Shown here piece after piece: positions 27,203 to 37,090 of a stretch of DNA of 64,000 nucleotides. The notes beneath the pieces are model-generated. The model saw only the letters and a program-made list of their open reading frames with translations. It made no database searches and was not told where the DNA came from. Each line of letters begins with the position of its first letter. The stretch's first letter is position 1. The position numbers and the translations under genes were made by a program. Source of the DNA: Butyrivibrio sp. AC2005 (GTDB taxonomy: Bacteria; Bacillota; Clostridia; Lachnospirales; Lachnospiraceae); the NCBI RefSeq assembly GCF_000424145.1, contig NZ_AUJI01000009.1:188191-252190 (forward strand), in the 5' to 3' direction.

Positions 27203-27862
27203 ATGGAAGATTTTGAAGTGAAATATCATCAGTTAAAAAGACTTACAGACCAACTGATGCATGCTCTGGCAAGAGTTGCGGATGAAAACGGCAGATATAC
27301 TAAGGAACATTCGGAGAGAGTTGCTCTTTATTCCATGGAAATCGCAAGGCGTCTTGGCAAGAGCCGTAAGGAGCAGTATGAGATATATGAAATGGGGCTG
27401 CTTCATGATATAGGCAAGATTGGGATTCCGGATTCAATAACAGCTAAACCGGAATGCCTCAAGGAAAAAGAATATAACCTTATGAAAAAGCATCCTATGA
27501 TTGGTGCCAGAATTCTTCAGGATATCACAGAGATTCCGGGGCTTGCCGTAGGAGCAAGATGGCACCATGAGAGGTATGACGGAAGCGGATATCCCGATGG
27601 ACTTGTTGGCAATGCCATACCTGAGGAGGCACGAATAATAGGGGTCGCAGATGCTTATGATGCAATGAGCTCCGAGAGGAATTATTCAGGTGTTATGAAG
27701 CAGAAAATGGTAAGAGATGAGATTGAACGAGGCAAGGGTACGCAGTTTGATCCGGAGATAGCGGATGTTCTTATTCAGATGATTGATGATGATAAGAATT
27801 ACGTTATGAATTCAGAGATACCTACATATATAATAGAAGAGTATTTCACAAGACTGAAATAA
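27203..27862 (+). CDS. HD-GYP domain protein, probable c-di-GMP phosphodiesterase
   Basis: A 219-residue protein consisting almost only of an HD-GYP domain. Metal ligands are visible as H36, the HD pair H68-D69 in LLHDIGKIG, H97 in KKHPMIGA and H121-H122 in the HHERYDGSGYP motif, with GYP at 129-131. A conserved GVADAYDAM segment follows. HD-GYP enzymes degrade cyclic-di-GMP. No sensory domain is attached, so activity may depend on expression or a partner. It has its own transcription unit between two terminator-type hairpins. A PilZ protein 6 kb upstream is a possible functional link. Confidence 0.88.
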   Translation: MEDFEVKYHQLKRLTDQLMHALARVADENGRYTKEHSERVALYSMEIARRLGKSRKEQYEIYEMGLLHDIGKIGIPDSITAKPECLKEKEYNLMKKHPMIGARILQDITEIPGLAVGARWHHERYDGSGYPDGLVGNAIPEEARIIGVADAYDAMSSERNYSGVMKQKMVRDEIERGKGTQFDPEIADVLIQMIDDDKNYVMNSEIPTYIIEEYFTRLK

Positions 27863-27919
27863 TAATGAAATTTTAATAGAAGTAATGAGTATTTAAGCTT
27901 TAGGTCTCATTGAAAAGCG

Positions 27920-27960
27920 TGGCACATCGTGGTAAACTTTTAACGATGTGCCATATTTAT
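27920..27960 (+). terminator. Terminator after the HD-GYP gene
   Basis: A perfect 11-bp stem TGGCACATCGT/ACGATGTGCCA followed by TATTTATTT; the tail is only moderately T-rich. Confidence 0.7.
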
Positions 27961-28058
27961 TTGAATAGAGCGTCAAGTGGGATTTTTAGGCTTGCCGCGA
28001 AATCTGGTTTATGTGGTACAGTTATTTTGAATTATTTAAATAATCAGGAGGAACACAA

Positions 28059-28976
28059 ATGAGTAAGAGTTTCGACGATATTCTTGCAAAGTTAAAAACA
28101 GCCAGCACAAAGAAGCTTGCGGTTGCATGCGCACAGGACGAGCCTGTTCTTGAGGCGGTTAAGCTTGCTAAGGAGCGCGGCATTGCAGACGCTATCCTTG
28201 TAGGAGATAAGGAAGAGATTGAGAAGATTGCTGCAGGTATGGGCATGGATCTTTCACAGTTTGAGATCATTGATGTGAAGGATACAGTAGAGGCTGCAAC
28301 AAAGGCAGTATCACTTGTTCACGATGGCAAGGCTGATATTTATATGAAGGGTCAGCTTGATTCCAAGACATTCCTTAAGTCCGTTCTTAATAAGGAGGTT
28401 GGACTTCGCACAGGTCGTCCTCTTTCTCATGTATGTGTGTTTGAGATTCCCGGCATTGATCGTCTTCTTTTCCTTACAGACGTTGCATTCATGCCTTATC
28501 CGACTCTTGAAGATAAAAAGGTTATCATTGAGTATACAGTAAACGTTGCGAGAGCATGTGGCGTTGAGTGCCCGAAGGTTGCTCCCCTTGCAGCTGTAGA
28601 AGTAGTAAATGACAAGATGCCCGTAACTGTTGAGGCAGCTGAGCTTACACGTCTCAATGAGGCAGGTGAGATCAAGAACTGTATCGTTGACGGACCTCTT
28701 TCAATGGATCTTGCTATTGATCCTTCTGCTGCTGAACACAAGGCAGGCGCTAAGGATCGTAAGATCGTAGGTGATGCAGATATCCTTCTTTTCCCTGATA
28801 TTCATGCAGGTAACCTTACTTACAAGACAATCGTTCGTCTTGCAACAGTTAAAAACGGTAACATCTTAACAGGAACAAAGGCTCCCGTTATTCTTACATC
28901 GCGTTCAGATTCTGTTGAGGTTAAGCTCAACTCTATCGCACTTGCAGCAGTAGTTGCAGAAGAGAAAAATTTATAA
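28059..28976 (+). CDS. ptb: Phosphate butyryltransferase
   Basis: A 305-residue enzyme of the phosphate acetyl/butyryltransferase family, converting butyryl-CoA and phosphate to butyryl-phosphate and CoA. Recognisable segments are the N-terminal VACAQDEPVLEAVKLAKERG, the MKGQLDSKTFLKSVLN motif and the C-terminal PDIHAGNLTYK stretch. The length matches clostridial Ptb. A CAGGAGG site precedes the ATG. It is 23 bp upstream of butyrate kinase, forming the ptb-buk operon that yields ATP from butyryl-CoA. Presence of this route rather than only a CoA-transferase is consistent with one of the two butyrate-forming groups of Butyrivibrio. Confidence 0.95.
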   Translation: MSKSFDDILAKLKTASTKKLAVACAQDEPVLEAVKLAKERGIADAILVGDKEEIEKIAAGMGMDLSQFEIIDVKDTVEAATKAVSLVHDGKADIYMKGQLDSKTFLKSVLNKEVGLRTGRPLSHVCVFEIPGIDRLLFLTDVAFMPYPTLEDKKVIIEYTVNVARACGVECPKVAPLAAVEVVNDKMPVTVEAAELTRLNEAGEIKNCIVDGPLSMDLAIDPSAAEHKAGAKDRKIVGDADILLFPDIHAGNLTYKTIVRLATVKNGNILTGTKAPVILTSRSDSVEVKLNSIALAAVVAEEKNL

Positions 28977-28999
28977 TATAAGGGGAAAAGGAGAAGACC

Positions 29000-30067
29000 A
29001 TGATTAAAAGTTTAATTATCAATCCCGGTTCCACATCAACAAAGCTTGGTATCTTCGAGGACGAGACACTTAAGATGGATGAGACACTTCGTCATCCCAC
29101 AGAAGAAATCTCCAAGTATGAGCACATCACAGATCAGCTTGGCTGGAGAAAGGAACTCATTCTCAACTTCCTTAAAGAGTCAGATGTAGATGTTAAGTCC
29201 TTCAATGTTATTGTAGGCCGTGGCGGACTTGTTAAGCCTATACCGGGCGGTACATATGAAGTTAACGATGCTCTTCTTAAGGATCTTAAGGCCGGTGTTC
29301 AGGGTGAGCACGCAAGTAACCTCGGCGGACTTCTTGCAAAGGAAATCGCTGATGAGATAGGTGTTCCTTCCTATATCGTAGATCCCGTTGTTGTTGACGA
29401 GCTCTGTGATGAGGCAAGAGTTTCAGGTCTTCCTGAGCTTCCCAGAGTATCAATTTTCCATGCACTTAATCAGAAGGCTGTTGCCAGAAGATATGCAAAG
29501 GAAATCGGCAAAAAGTACGAGGATATCAATCTTGTAGTAGTTCACCTTGGCGGTGGTGTTTCCGTAGGTGCCCACAAGAACGGACAGATCATCGATGTAT
29601 TTAATGCACTTGATGGTGATGGTGCTATGTCACCTGAGCGTGCAGGTGGACTTCCTACAGGCGGTCTTATCAAGCTTTGCTTCTCAGGTAAGTACTCTGA
29701 GGCAGAGGTTAGAAAGATGGCAGTTGGTAAGGGCGGCTTCAATGCATGGCTTGGAACTAATGACATGAGAAATGTTATCAAGATGAGAGATGAGGGTAAC
29801 GACACAGCTAAGCTCGTTATCGACGCATTCATCTTCCAGCTTGCTAAGAACATCGGATCAATGGCAGCAGTACTTGACGGTAAGGTTGACCAGATCATTA
29901 TCACAGGTGGTATTGCTTACAATGCTCCTCTTATGGACAGACTTACCGAGAAGGTTAAGTTCATCGCACCTGTAACAGTATATCCCGGAGAGGATGAGCT
30001 CCTTGCTCTTGCTCAGGGTGCACTTCGTGTTATGAACGGCGAAGAGAAAGCAAAGATTTACGAATAA
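29000..30067 (+). CDS. buk: Butyrate kinase
   Basis: A 355-residue member of the acetokinase/ASKHA superfamily that transfers phosphate from butyryl-phosphate to ADP, producing butyrate and ATP. The phosphate-binding N-terminus [14 protein letters not shown], the [11 protein letters not shown] loop and the [10 protein letters not shown] adenosine motif are all present, and the length is standard for Buk. A GGGGAAAAGGAG site precedes the ATG. It is the second gene of ptb-buk and ends 25 bp before an unusually long hairpin. Confidence 0.96.
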   Translation: MIKSLIINPGSTSTKLGIFEDETLKMDETLRHPTEEISKYEHITDQLGWRKELILNFLKESDVDVKSFNVIVGRGGLVKPIPGGTYEVNDALLKDLKAGVQGEHASNLGGLLAKEIADEIGVPSYIVDPVVVDELCDEARVSGLPELPRVSIFHALNQKAVARRYAKEIGKKYEDINLVVVHLGGGVSVGAHKNGQIIDVFNALDGDGAMSPERAGGLPTGGLIKLCFSGKYSEAEVRKMAVGKGGFNAWLGTNDMRNVIKMRDEGNDTAKLVIDAFIFQLAKNIGSMAAVLDGKVDQIIITGGIAYNAPLMDRLTEKVKFIAPVTVYPGEDELLALAQGALRVMNGEEKAKIYE

Positions 30068-30092
30068 AACTCCTTGAATTATGAATAAAATG

Positions 30093-30166
30093 ACCCTTCC
30101 GGGCGACGATATCATGTCTTGCTCATAATGAGTAGGACAGAATATCGTACCCGGAGGGGTATTTTG
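30093..30166 (+). terminator. Long imperfect hairpin after buk
   Basis: ACCCTTCCGGG pairs with CCCGGAGGGGT, and inner segments ACGATAT/ATATCGT, TGTC/GACA and CTCAT/ATGAG continue the stem, about 68 nt in total. The tail ATTTTGT is only partly T-rich. It probably ends the ptb-buk transcript but is longer than an ordinary terminator. Confidence 0.6.
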
Positions 30167-30241
30167 TATTATCATAATAATATAAATATAGAATATAGCT
30201 CTTGGCAATCCGGACTATGGACTATACGAAATGGGGAATGT

Positions 30242-31846
30242 ATGAAGGTATTTTTGGTTGAGGACGAATTTGTCGTTAGGGAAGGCATAAAGAATAATGT
30301 TGATTGGGAGGCACACGGCTATGAGTTTTGCGGGGAAGCCGGTGACGGTGAAGTCGCTTTTCCCATGATACAGAAGCTTCAGCCGGACATTGTTATTACG
30401 GATATAAAGATGCCGTTTATGGATGGTCTGACTCTTAGCAGGATGGTAAAGGAAAAGTTTCCGTGGATAGAGATCATTCTTCTTACAGGCTATGAGGATT
30501 TCCAGTTTGCACAGGAGGCCATAAGGATAGGTGTATCCTGCTATCTTTCAAAGCCCATAAGCGGTGATAATCTTTTAAAAGAAATCGATGCCCTTGCTGA
30601 AAAGACAAAAGAAAAAAGACGCGAGCGAGAGATAAAGAAGCGTTATGAAGAAGAAATGAAGGAACGCACTGAATACGAAAAGCATGAGCTTTTCAGTGAC
30701 CTGATAGCCGGAACGAAGGGACTGTCTGAGCTTATCGAGAGTGCCAGAAAACTGTCCATTGATCTTGCTGCGATCAGATATAACGTGATTCTGATAAAGG
30801 TCTGGTCAACAAGACATGATGCCTATGAGTATTCACAGAGCGTTGTTGAAATAGAGAAGGGTGTGAGGGAGATTGCTGAAAAAACAGATGCAATTTTCTT
30901 TGACCTGGGAGTAGAGGGTGCTGCGCTTTTATTTAAAGGAGATGACGATGGCACCATAGAGAAAAATATTGAAGAAAGCATTTCAGAGATGAAGACGCTT
31001 TTTGATAACTATCATCACATCAGATATTTTGGTGGTGTGGGTCAGAGCGTCGGTAGAATTACAGATATTCCTGTTGCTTTCGGATGGGCGAGCAGAGCCT
31101 TTGCTCATATGTATTTAACAGAGGATAACGGATTTCTGGTGGGATCTGAGGAGAGACTTCATCCCGGAAAAGATGATGTTGTTTTGTCTGAAATTGATCC
31201 CAAGCACATAGACAGACGGCTTATCAAGGAATTCCTGAGACGCGGCGATGTATCGGAAACTGAATTTTTCGTAGAGGAGTTTATAAACGGAATGGGCAAA
31301 GGGGCCATCAGGTCAACGCTTCTTCGCCAGTATATAGCCATGGATATCTATTTTTGTGTGGCAGACTTCCTTGAAAACGAGCTGCATAAGGATGAAAAAC
31401 CGGAGATTCCCACGGCAGAGGTTCTTGCAGATGAAGGCAGAACCATTCAGTATCTTGTGAGAATAGTCGGACAGGGAGCGGCTCTTAGAGAGGATGATTC
31501 CAAGGGGCATTACCGCGATGCTGTTAATGAGGTTATTTCCTATATAGAGGAGCACTATACCGAGGAGGATCTTTCTCTAAATACTTTGGCGGCGCATGTC
31601 AATTTTTCACCCAATCATCTCAGCGCTGTTTTCAGGCAGCAGACAGGGCAGCCTTTCATTAAGTATCTGACTGATTACAGAATGAATGCAGCTAAGGATC
31701 TGCTGAGCAGCACTTCCAAGAAGAGCAACGAGATTGGATTTTTGGTTGGATATAAGGATCCGCATTATTTTTCATATCTGTTTAAAAAGACTCAGGGAGT
31801 TACTCCTACGCAGTACAGAAGCGGCGGGCGCACGGAGGAAGGCTGA
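30242..31846 (+). CDS. Response regulator, YesN type (receiver plus AraC HTH)
   Basis: A 534-residue protein. The receiver domain at 1-120 has the acidic pocket ED and the phospho-acceptor D54 in VITDIKMPFMDG. A long helical middle region follows, then an AraC-type double HTH over the last 100 residues (LSLNTLAAHVNFSPNHLSAV and YKDPHYFSYLFKKTQGVTP). The chosen ATG at 30242 has a GGGGA element and begins with the canonical MKVFLVEDE; the reading frame extends upstream to 30119, but only through the buk hairpin. The stop overlaps the kinase start. It should activate a nearby sugar-uptake operon. Confidence 0.92.
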   Translation: MKVFLVEDEFVVREGIKNNVDWEAHGYEFCGEAGDGEVAFPMIQKLQPDIVITDIKMPFMDGLTLSRMVKEKFPWIEIILLTGYEDFQFAQEAIRIGVSCYLSKPISGDNLLKEIDALAEKTKEKRREREIKKRYEEEMKERTEYEKHELFSDLIAGTKGLSELIESARKLSIDLAAIRYNVILIKVWSTRHDAYEYSQSVVEIEKGVREIAEKTDAIFFDLGVEGAALLFKGDDDGTIEKNIEESISEMKTLFDNYHHIRYFGGVGQSVGRITDIPVAFGWASRAFAHMYLTEDNGFLVGSEERLHPGKDDVVLSEIDPKHIDRRLIKEFLRRGDVSETEFFVEEFINGMGKGAIRSTLLRQYIAMDIYFCVADFLENELHKDEKPEIPTAEVLADEGRTIQYLVRIVGQGAALREDDSKGHYRDAVNEVISYIEEHYTEEDLSLNTLAAHVNFSPNHLSAVFRQQTGQPFIKYLTDYRMNAAKDLLSSTSKKSNEIGFLVGYKDPHYFSYLFKKTQGVTPTQYRSGGRTEEG

Positions 31847-33186
31847 TGGAAAATGAGCAGGTAAAAAGTAAAAGGTTCCGCAAAGGCCAGTCCAAGCTTG
31901 CAACACAGATACGTATATCTTACCTGATTCTGCTTTTGCCCAGTGTTGTTTTCATGGTATATGCTTTTTACAATCTTTGGAAGGTAAACGAGAGATACAA
32001 TGAAATGCTGGCATCTGTTGTTAAGGCCAGTGAGTTCAGTCTGGATTTCAAGGAGGATTTTGATTACGAAACCTATCTCTTAATAGTGGGTAATGTGACG
32101 CTTGAAAAATCCAAGATCCCGGGATATCTTGCCGATGCCAGGAAGGTTGTGGACAGCCTTGAGGATTACACGGATGATGCAGGTAACAGGAAACGTCTTG
32201 AGAGTGCTGCCAAGTACCTTGATAATCTTGAGGTTTATATTCAGAGAATCGAAAACAACATGGAATATGATGACCGGTATGAGGATAACATAACCATCTG
32301 GGAAAATGATGTTCAGATAGTTACGTCCCTTATGCAGGAGACTATCAATGAATATGTTTATTATGAAAATAAGCAGCTTCAGACTGCGCAGCTTGAGACC
32401 AGAGCGTTTTATTTTGATATCGTAAAAATTTCAACCGGAATCTTTGCATTTATAGTTATCTTTGTCACGGTGCTCTCATTCTGGGGGCCACTGTGGATTA
32501 CAAGGCCAATAGAAGAACTTGTAAAAAGTGAGCAGAAGCAGCTGCGAAAGGCTGAGTTTGAGCTGCTGCAGGCACAGATAAATCCGCACTTTTTATATAA
32601 TACTCTGGATGCCATTGTGTGGTCTGCTGAAGCAGGAAATCAAAAGCAGGTTGTGAGTATGGTTGGAAGCCTTTCCGATTTTTTCAGAACCTCATTAAAT
32701 AAAGGAAAAGAGATAGTTACTATCCGCGAGGAGCTACAGCATGTAAGAAGCTACCTGGAGATTCAGCAGATAAGATATCAGGATATCCTTACTTATGAGA
32801 TTGATGTTCCTGAGGAAATATATAATTATACGATTCCTAAGATAACTGTGCAGCCTGTGGTGGAAAATGCGTTATATCACGGTATTAAGAATAAGAGAGG
32901 CGGAGGAAAGATAATCGTTACAGGAGGAGACCTGGGAGAGTATATTCAGATAACAGTTAAGGATGACGGCAGTGGAATGACGCCGGAGAGGCTGAATGAA
33001 ATAAGAGAAAATCTTAAAAAGGAAAAGCCTGAGGATAATACTATCTACGGTTTATATAATATCAACGAGAGAATTAAACTATCGTTTGGCGATAATTATG
33101 GTGTTGGCATAGACTCCACAGAAGGTGGTGGAACCATTGTAAATATCCGACTTCCGAAAATCTTAACCGAAATCGTAAAAAAATGA
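31846..33186 (+). CDS. Sensor histidine kinase, YesM type
   Basis: A 446-residue membrane kinase. Two transmembrane helices (about 25-47 and 197-219) enclose an extracytoplasmic sensor of about 150 residues. A short membrane-proximal HAMP-like linker precedes the His kinase core with the phosphorylated His in AQINPHFLYNTLD near residue 245, and an ATPase with N, G1 and G2 boxes (VENALYHGIKNK, KDDGSGM, IYGLYNINERI). The start overlaps the response-regulator stop by one base. YesMN-type pairs commonly sense carbohydrates, often through a binding protein; two binding proteins are encoded next to this pair. Confidence 0.92.
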   Translation: MENEQVKSKRFRKGQSKLATQIRISYLILLLPSVVFMVYAFYNLWKVNERYNEMLASVVKASEFSLDFKEDFDYETYLLIVGNVTLEKSKIPGYLADARKVVDSLEDYTDDAGNRKRLESAAKYLDNLEVYIQRIENNMEYDDRYEDNITIWENDVQIVTSLMQETINEYVYYENKQLQTAQLETRAFYFDIVKISTGIFAFIVIFVTVLSFWGPLWITRPIEELVKSEQKQLRKAEFELLQAQINPHFLYNTLDAIVWSAEAGNQKQVVSMVGSLSDFFRTSLNKGKEIVTIREELQHVRSYLEIQQIRYQDILTYEIDVPEEIYNYTIPKITVQPVVENALYHGIKNKRGGGKIIVTGGDLGEYIQITVKDDGSGMTPERLNEIRENLKKEKPEDNTIYGLYNINERIKLSFGDNYGVGIDSTEGGGTIVNIRLPKILTEIVKK

Positions 33187-33266
33187 ACTTATTATAAAAA
33201 TGTGTAAAAAAATCAACATTAATCCATTTTTTATTTAATGGTTTTTTACGCCGAAAAACTTAGAAT

Positions 33267-33309
33267 AGTAGTTGTTAAGGGAATGGTCCCTTAATGACTA
33301 CTTTTTTTA
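33267..33309 (+). terminator. Hairpin and T run between the kinase gene and the ABC operon
   Basis: AGTAGTTGTTAAGGGA pairs with TCCCTTAATGACTACT (one internal mismatch region, ATGG loop), followed by seven T. It is placed 20-60 bp before the binding-protein start, so it could end the two-component operon or attenuate the transporter operon. Confidence 0.85.
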
Positions 33310-33328
33310 ATTAGGAGGAAAAAAAGTT

Positions 33329-34411
33329 ATGAAGAAGAAAGTATTGTCAATTCTGATGGCATCCACAATGGCACTTAGCCTTGTTGCTTGTGGCGGCGGC
33401 GCTAAGCAGGAAACTCCTGCAGAACCTGCAGCAACAGAAGAGAAGGCAGAAGAGCCTGCAGCGGAGGAGAAAACCGAAGAGACAACTACTGAGGAAACAG
33501 CTACAGAAGATACATCTGCAGCATCAGGCGACCTCATCAAAGTTGGTATCATTAACAACGATCCTAACGAGTCCGGTTATCGTACAGCTAACGATGCAGA
33601 TTTAAAGGCAATGTTTACAGAAGCAAATGGCTATGATGCAAAATTTGCATACAGCTTAAAGAATGATGAGCAGATCACAGCAGCTCAGGGCTTTATCCAG
33701 GATGAAGTTGATTATCTTCTCCTTTCAGCAGCTGATACAGCAGGCTGGGATTCAGTTCTTCAGGATGCTCAGGCAGCAGGCGTAAAGGTTATCCTTTTCG
33801 ACCGTACAATCGATGCAGATCCCAGTCTCTATGAGGCTTCAATCGTATCCGATATGGCTAAGGAAGGTGAGATGGCAGTTGAGTGGCTCGCAGGTCAGGG
33901 ACTTGATGAGTACAACATCATCCACATCCAGGGTGTTATGGGTTCAGCAGCTCAGCAGGGCCGAAGCGGCGCACTTAGTGATAAGGTAGCAGCTGAGAGC
34001 ACATGGAACCTTGTTACACAGCAGACAGCTGAGTGGAATGCAGAGAAAGCTCAGCAGATCGTTCAGTCAGTTATCGATGCAGGCACACCTTTCAATGTAA
34101 TCTATGCAGAGAACGACGATATGGCTAAGGGTGCAGTTGCAGCTCTTGATGCAGCTGGTATCTCTCACGGTGTAGGCAAAGACGTAATCGTTATGGGTTA
34201 TGACTGCAACAAGTGGGCACTTGAAGAGCTCCTTGCTCAGAACTGGAACTATGATGGACAGTGCAATCCTTTCCAGGCTAGCTACATTGATGAGATCATC
34301 AAGACTCTTGAGAGCGGCGGAACACTTTCAGAGAAGACCATCATCATGGATGAGAAGGGCTTCGATGCTGAGACAATTACTCAGGACGACGTTGATAAAT
34401 ATGGTATCTAA
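33329..34411 (+). CDS. Sugar ABC transporter substrate-binding lipoprotein 1
   Basis: A 360-residue type I periplasmic-binding-fold lipoprotein. The signal peptide ends in lipobox LVAC with lipidated C21; residues 27-60 are an acidic Glu/Thr/Ala linker; the binding domain runs from about 68. The order of motifs (INNDPNESGYRTA, DYLLLSAADTAGWDSVLQDA, VILFDRTIDADPSLY) follows the YtfQ/galactofuranose-type family. A TAGGAGG site precedes the ATG. It is the first gene of the transporter operon, and a hairpin after it probably raises its expression over the membrane subunits. Confidence 0.92.
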   Translation: MKKKVLSILMASTMALSLVACGGGAKQETPAEPAATEEKAEEPAAEEKTEETTTEETATEDTSAASGDLIKVGIINNDPNESGYRTANDADLKAMFTEANGYDAKFAYSLKNDEQITAAQGFIQDEVDYLLLSAADTAGWDSVLQDAQAAGVKVILFDRTIDADPSLYEASIVSDMAKEGEMAVEWLAGQGLDEYNIIHIQGVMGSAAQQGRSGALSDKVAAESTWNLVTQQTAEWNAEKAQQIVQSVIDAGTPFNVIYAENDDMAKGAVAALDAAGISHGVGKDVIVMGYDCNKWALEELLAQNWNYDGQCNPFQASYIDEIIKTLESGGTLSEKTIIMDEKGFDAETITQDDVDKYGI

Positions 34412-34431
34412 TTATTAGAAAATGATTTTTA

Positions 34432-34467
34432 AGCGCGGTGCGGAATATCCGCATCGCGCTAACTTTT
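34432..34467 (+). terminator. Intra-operon hairpin between binding protein and ATPase genes
   Basis: AGCGCGGTGCGGA pairs with TCCGCATCGCGCT around a short loop, followed by TAACTTTTT. Such stem-loops commonly cause partial termination after binding-protein genes and stabilise the upstream mRNA. Confidence 0.85.
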
Positions 34468-34492
34468 TGAAGGAAAGAGAGAGGTAAAGCCG

Positions 34493-36001
34493 GTGGAAGA
34501 AAACAGAGTGCTCGAGATGCGAGGCATATATAAATCCTTTCCGGGAGTAAAGGCGCTTCAAAATGTGGATTTTTCTCTGAATAAGGGTGAGATCCATGCA
34601 CTTATGGGGGAAAACGGAGCCGGAAAGTCAACTCTTATAAAGGTTCTCACGGGAGTATATACAAAGGACAAGGGTACAATCACTCTTGACGGACAGGGAG
34701 AGGTTGCAATACATTCTCCGCAGGATGCACAGAAGTATGGTATCAGTACTGTTTATCAGGAAATCACACTGTGCCCGAACCTGACTGTGGCAGAGAACAT
34801 GTTTATAGGACGTGGTGAAGGGAAGATAACAAACTGGAAAAAGATGAACGAGGATGCAGACAAAATTCTGCAGTCTCTTGAGATTCCTGCAAGGGCAAAT
34901 CAGCAGCTTTCAAACTGTTCAATAGCTGTTCAGCAGATGGTCGCAATTGCCAGAGCTGTGGATATGGATTGTAAGGTTCTTATTCTTGATGAGCCTACAT
35001 CATCACTTGATGAGCAGGAGGTTGAAAAGCTTTTTGGTTTCATGAGAGACCTTAAGGCAAGAGGAGTTGGTATTATTTTCGTTACACACTTCCTTGATCA
35101 GGTATATGAAGTTTGCGACAAGATAACTGTTCTCAGAGACGGTAAGCTGGTGGGAGAATATGAGATAAAAGATCTTCCCAGAGTACAGCTTGTTGCTAAG
35201 ATGCTTGGTAAGGAGATGGATGACCTTTCTGATATCAAAGGGGAAGGCGGTGCATACGAAGGAGCTGATGCTGATGAGAGAGTATTTGAGGCATCGGGAC
35301 TTCAGAGTAATGCCGGAATAAAACCTTTTGATTTTCATATTAAAAAGGGTGAGGTCAATGGATTCACCGGACTTCTCGGTTCGGGAAGAAGTGAGTGTGT
35401 CAGAGCTATTTACGGAGCTGACCGCATAATTGGCGGCACAGTAAAAATGCATGGTAAAGAAGTAAAGATAAGTAATCCGCTTGATGCCATGAAAAACGGA
35501 ATAGCATATCTTCCTGAGAACAGAAGAGGAGACGGAATTATAGGAGACCTGTCTGTTAAGGAAAACATAATTCTTGCACTTCAGGTGCTTACAGGATTTT
35601 TCAAGCCCTTCAGTAAGGCGCAGGTCAATGCCTTTGCTGATGAGTATATAAAGAAGCTGAATATCAAAACCGCTTCAGCTGAAACACCAATAAAACAGCT
35701 TTCAGGTGGTAATCAGCAGAAGGTTATTCTTGCAAGATGGCTTTTGATGCATCCTGAATATCTGATTCTGGATGAACCTACAAGAGGTATTGATGTAGGA
35801 ACAAAGGTTGATATTCAGAAGCTGGTTCTTGAACTTGCAAAGGATGGAATGAGTGTTACTTTCATCTCTTCAGAAACAGATGAGATGCTCAGAACCTGTT
35901 CAAGACTGGTAGTAATGAGAGACAGAAAGGTTGTAGGCGAACTCTCCGGAGAAGACCTTACACAGAATAAGATAATGAGTACGATCGCGGGGGATAAGTA
36001 A
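34493..36001 (+). CDS. Sugar ABC transporter ATPase with two ABC domains (MglA/YtfR type)
   Basis: A 502-residue protein with two tandem ABC domains. The first has a full Walker A (GENGAGKST), Q-loop and Walker B (VLILDEPTSSLD), with a variant signature SNCSIAVQQ. The second has a degenerate Walker A (GLLGSGRSEC) but a good signature (LSGGNQQK) and Walker B (LILDEPTRGID). This asymmetry is normal for CUT2 sugar transporters. The start is GTG with GAGAGG upstream. It energises import together with the two following permeases. Confidence 0.94.
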   Translation: MEENRVLEMRGIYKSFPGVKALQNVDFSLNKGEIHALMGENGAGKSTLIKVLTGVYTKDKGTITLDGQGEVAIHSPQDAQKYGISTVYQEITLCPNLTVAENMFIGRGEGKITNWKKMNEDADKILQSLEIPARANQQLSNCSIAVQQMVAIARAVDMDCKVLILDEPTSSLDEQEVEKLFGFMRDLKARGVGIIFVTHFLDQVYEVCDKITVLRDGKLVGEYEIKDLPRVQLVAKMLGKEMDDLSDIKGEGGAYEGADADERVFEASGLQSNAGIKPFDFHIKKGEVNGFTGLLGSGRSECVRAIYGADRIIGGTVKMHGKEVKISNPLDAMKNGIAYLPENRRGDGIIGDLSVKENIILALQVLTGFFKPFSKAQVNAFADEYIKKLNIKTASAETPIKQLSGGNQQKVILARWLLMHPEYLILDEPTRGIDVGTKVDIQKLVLELAKDGMSVTFISSETDEMLRTCSRLVVMRDRKVVGELSGEDLTQNKIMSTIAGDK

Positions 36002-36004
36002 GAT

Positions 36005-37090
36005 ATGAGTAAAACAGCAAATAAAGATGAGAGCTTTTTTAAGAAGCTCGTAGGAAATCAGTTGTTTATTCCGATCCTGGCTATTCTTCTCCTGGCGGTA
36101 ATAAACCTGATAAATGATCCTGGATTTTTCAAAATCACACTTGGAACAAATAATGCAGGTAATCCCGTGTTATCGGGATATCTTATAACGATTCTGGATT
36201 ACGGCTCAGAGCTTGGTATTCTTGCTATCGGAATGACACTTGTAACAGCAGCTTCAGGCGGACAGGATATTTCAGTCGGAGCAACAATCGCTATCGCAGG
36301 TTCAGCAATGCTAAGAGTTTTGTGCGGTGGAACCTCAAGACCTACTGAGCTTGCAGCACCTATAATTGTTGCATTCCTTGTGGCATGTGTAGTCGGTATG
36401 ATCTGTGGTGCGTTTAACGGAATGCTGGTTGCAGTATTTAAGATTCAGCCAATGATTGCAACACTGATTTTGTTTACGGCAGGACGTTCGATTGCTGCCT
36501 GGATTAACAACAATGAGTTGCCGATAGTACCGGATCCGAAGTTTGCATATTTCGGAAGCTTTATTCCGGGAATTCCGATTCCGACAACGGTGTTTATTGT
36601 TGCAGCATGCATAGTTGTGATAGCACTTGTCCTTAAGTTTACAAATCTTGGACTGTATACACAGGCAGTTGGTATCAATGAAGGTGCATCAAGACTTAAC
36701 GGTATCAATCCTACTTTTATAAAGTTCCTTAGCTTTGTAATACTTGGACTTTGTGTTGCGGTTGCGGCTCTTATCAAGGTTAGCCGTCTTTCCACAATCA
36801 ACTATTCGGTAATAGCCAAGGATATTGAGATGGATGCCATCCTTGCAGTAGCGCTTGGAGGAAATGCTCTTTCCGGCGGTAAGTTCAATATGTGGGCTTC
36901 AATCCTTGGTGCATATGTAATTCAGTTCCTTACAACAACACTTTACAAATTCAATGTTCAGTCGGATGCGCTTGCAGCATACAAGGCAATAGTTGTTATT
37001 GTTCTTGTTGTTTTCTCTGCACCGACAGTAAGAGATTATATGAAGCAGCTTGCCAAAAAGGTTGCACCTGCTAAAAAGGAGGTGGCCTGA
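36005..37090 (+). CDS. Sugar ABC transporter permease (YtfT-like)
   Basis: A 361-residue CUT2-family permease with about 9-10 hydrophobic segments and the conserved GMTLVTAASGGQDISVGA motif near residues 76-93, equivalent to the G-I-DLSVG motif of the family. It starts 3 nt after the ATPase stop and abuts the second permease directly. Two distinct permeases with one fused ATPase is the arrangement of the E. coli YtfT-YjfF galactofuranose importer, which supports a furanose or related sugar as substrate, not proven here. Confidence 0.92.
   Translation: MSKTANKDESFFKKLVGNQLFIPILAILLLAVINLINDPGFFKITLGTNNAGNPVLSGYLITILDYGSELGILAIGMTLVTAASGGQDISVGATIAIAGSAMLRVLCGGTSRPTELAAPIIVAFLVACVVGMICGAFNGMLVAVFKIQPMIATLILFTAGRSIAAWINNNELPIVPDPKFAYFGSFIPGIPIPTTVFIVAACIVVIALVLKFTNLGLYTQAVGINEGASRLNGINPTFIKFLSFVILGLCVAVAALIKVSRLSTINYSVIAKDIEMDAILAVALGGNALSGGKFNMWASILGAYVIQFLTTTLYKFNVQSDALAAYKAIVVIVLVVFSAPTVRDYMKQLAKKVAPAKKEVA

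Noticed and set aside
30119..30241. Longer N-terminus for the response regulator
   Set aside because: It would translate part of the buk hairpin; the canonical receiver start is at 30242 with a ribosome-binding site.
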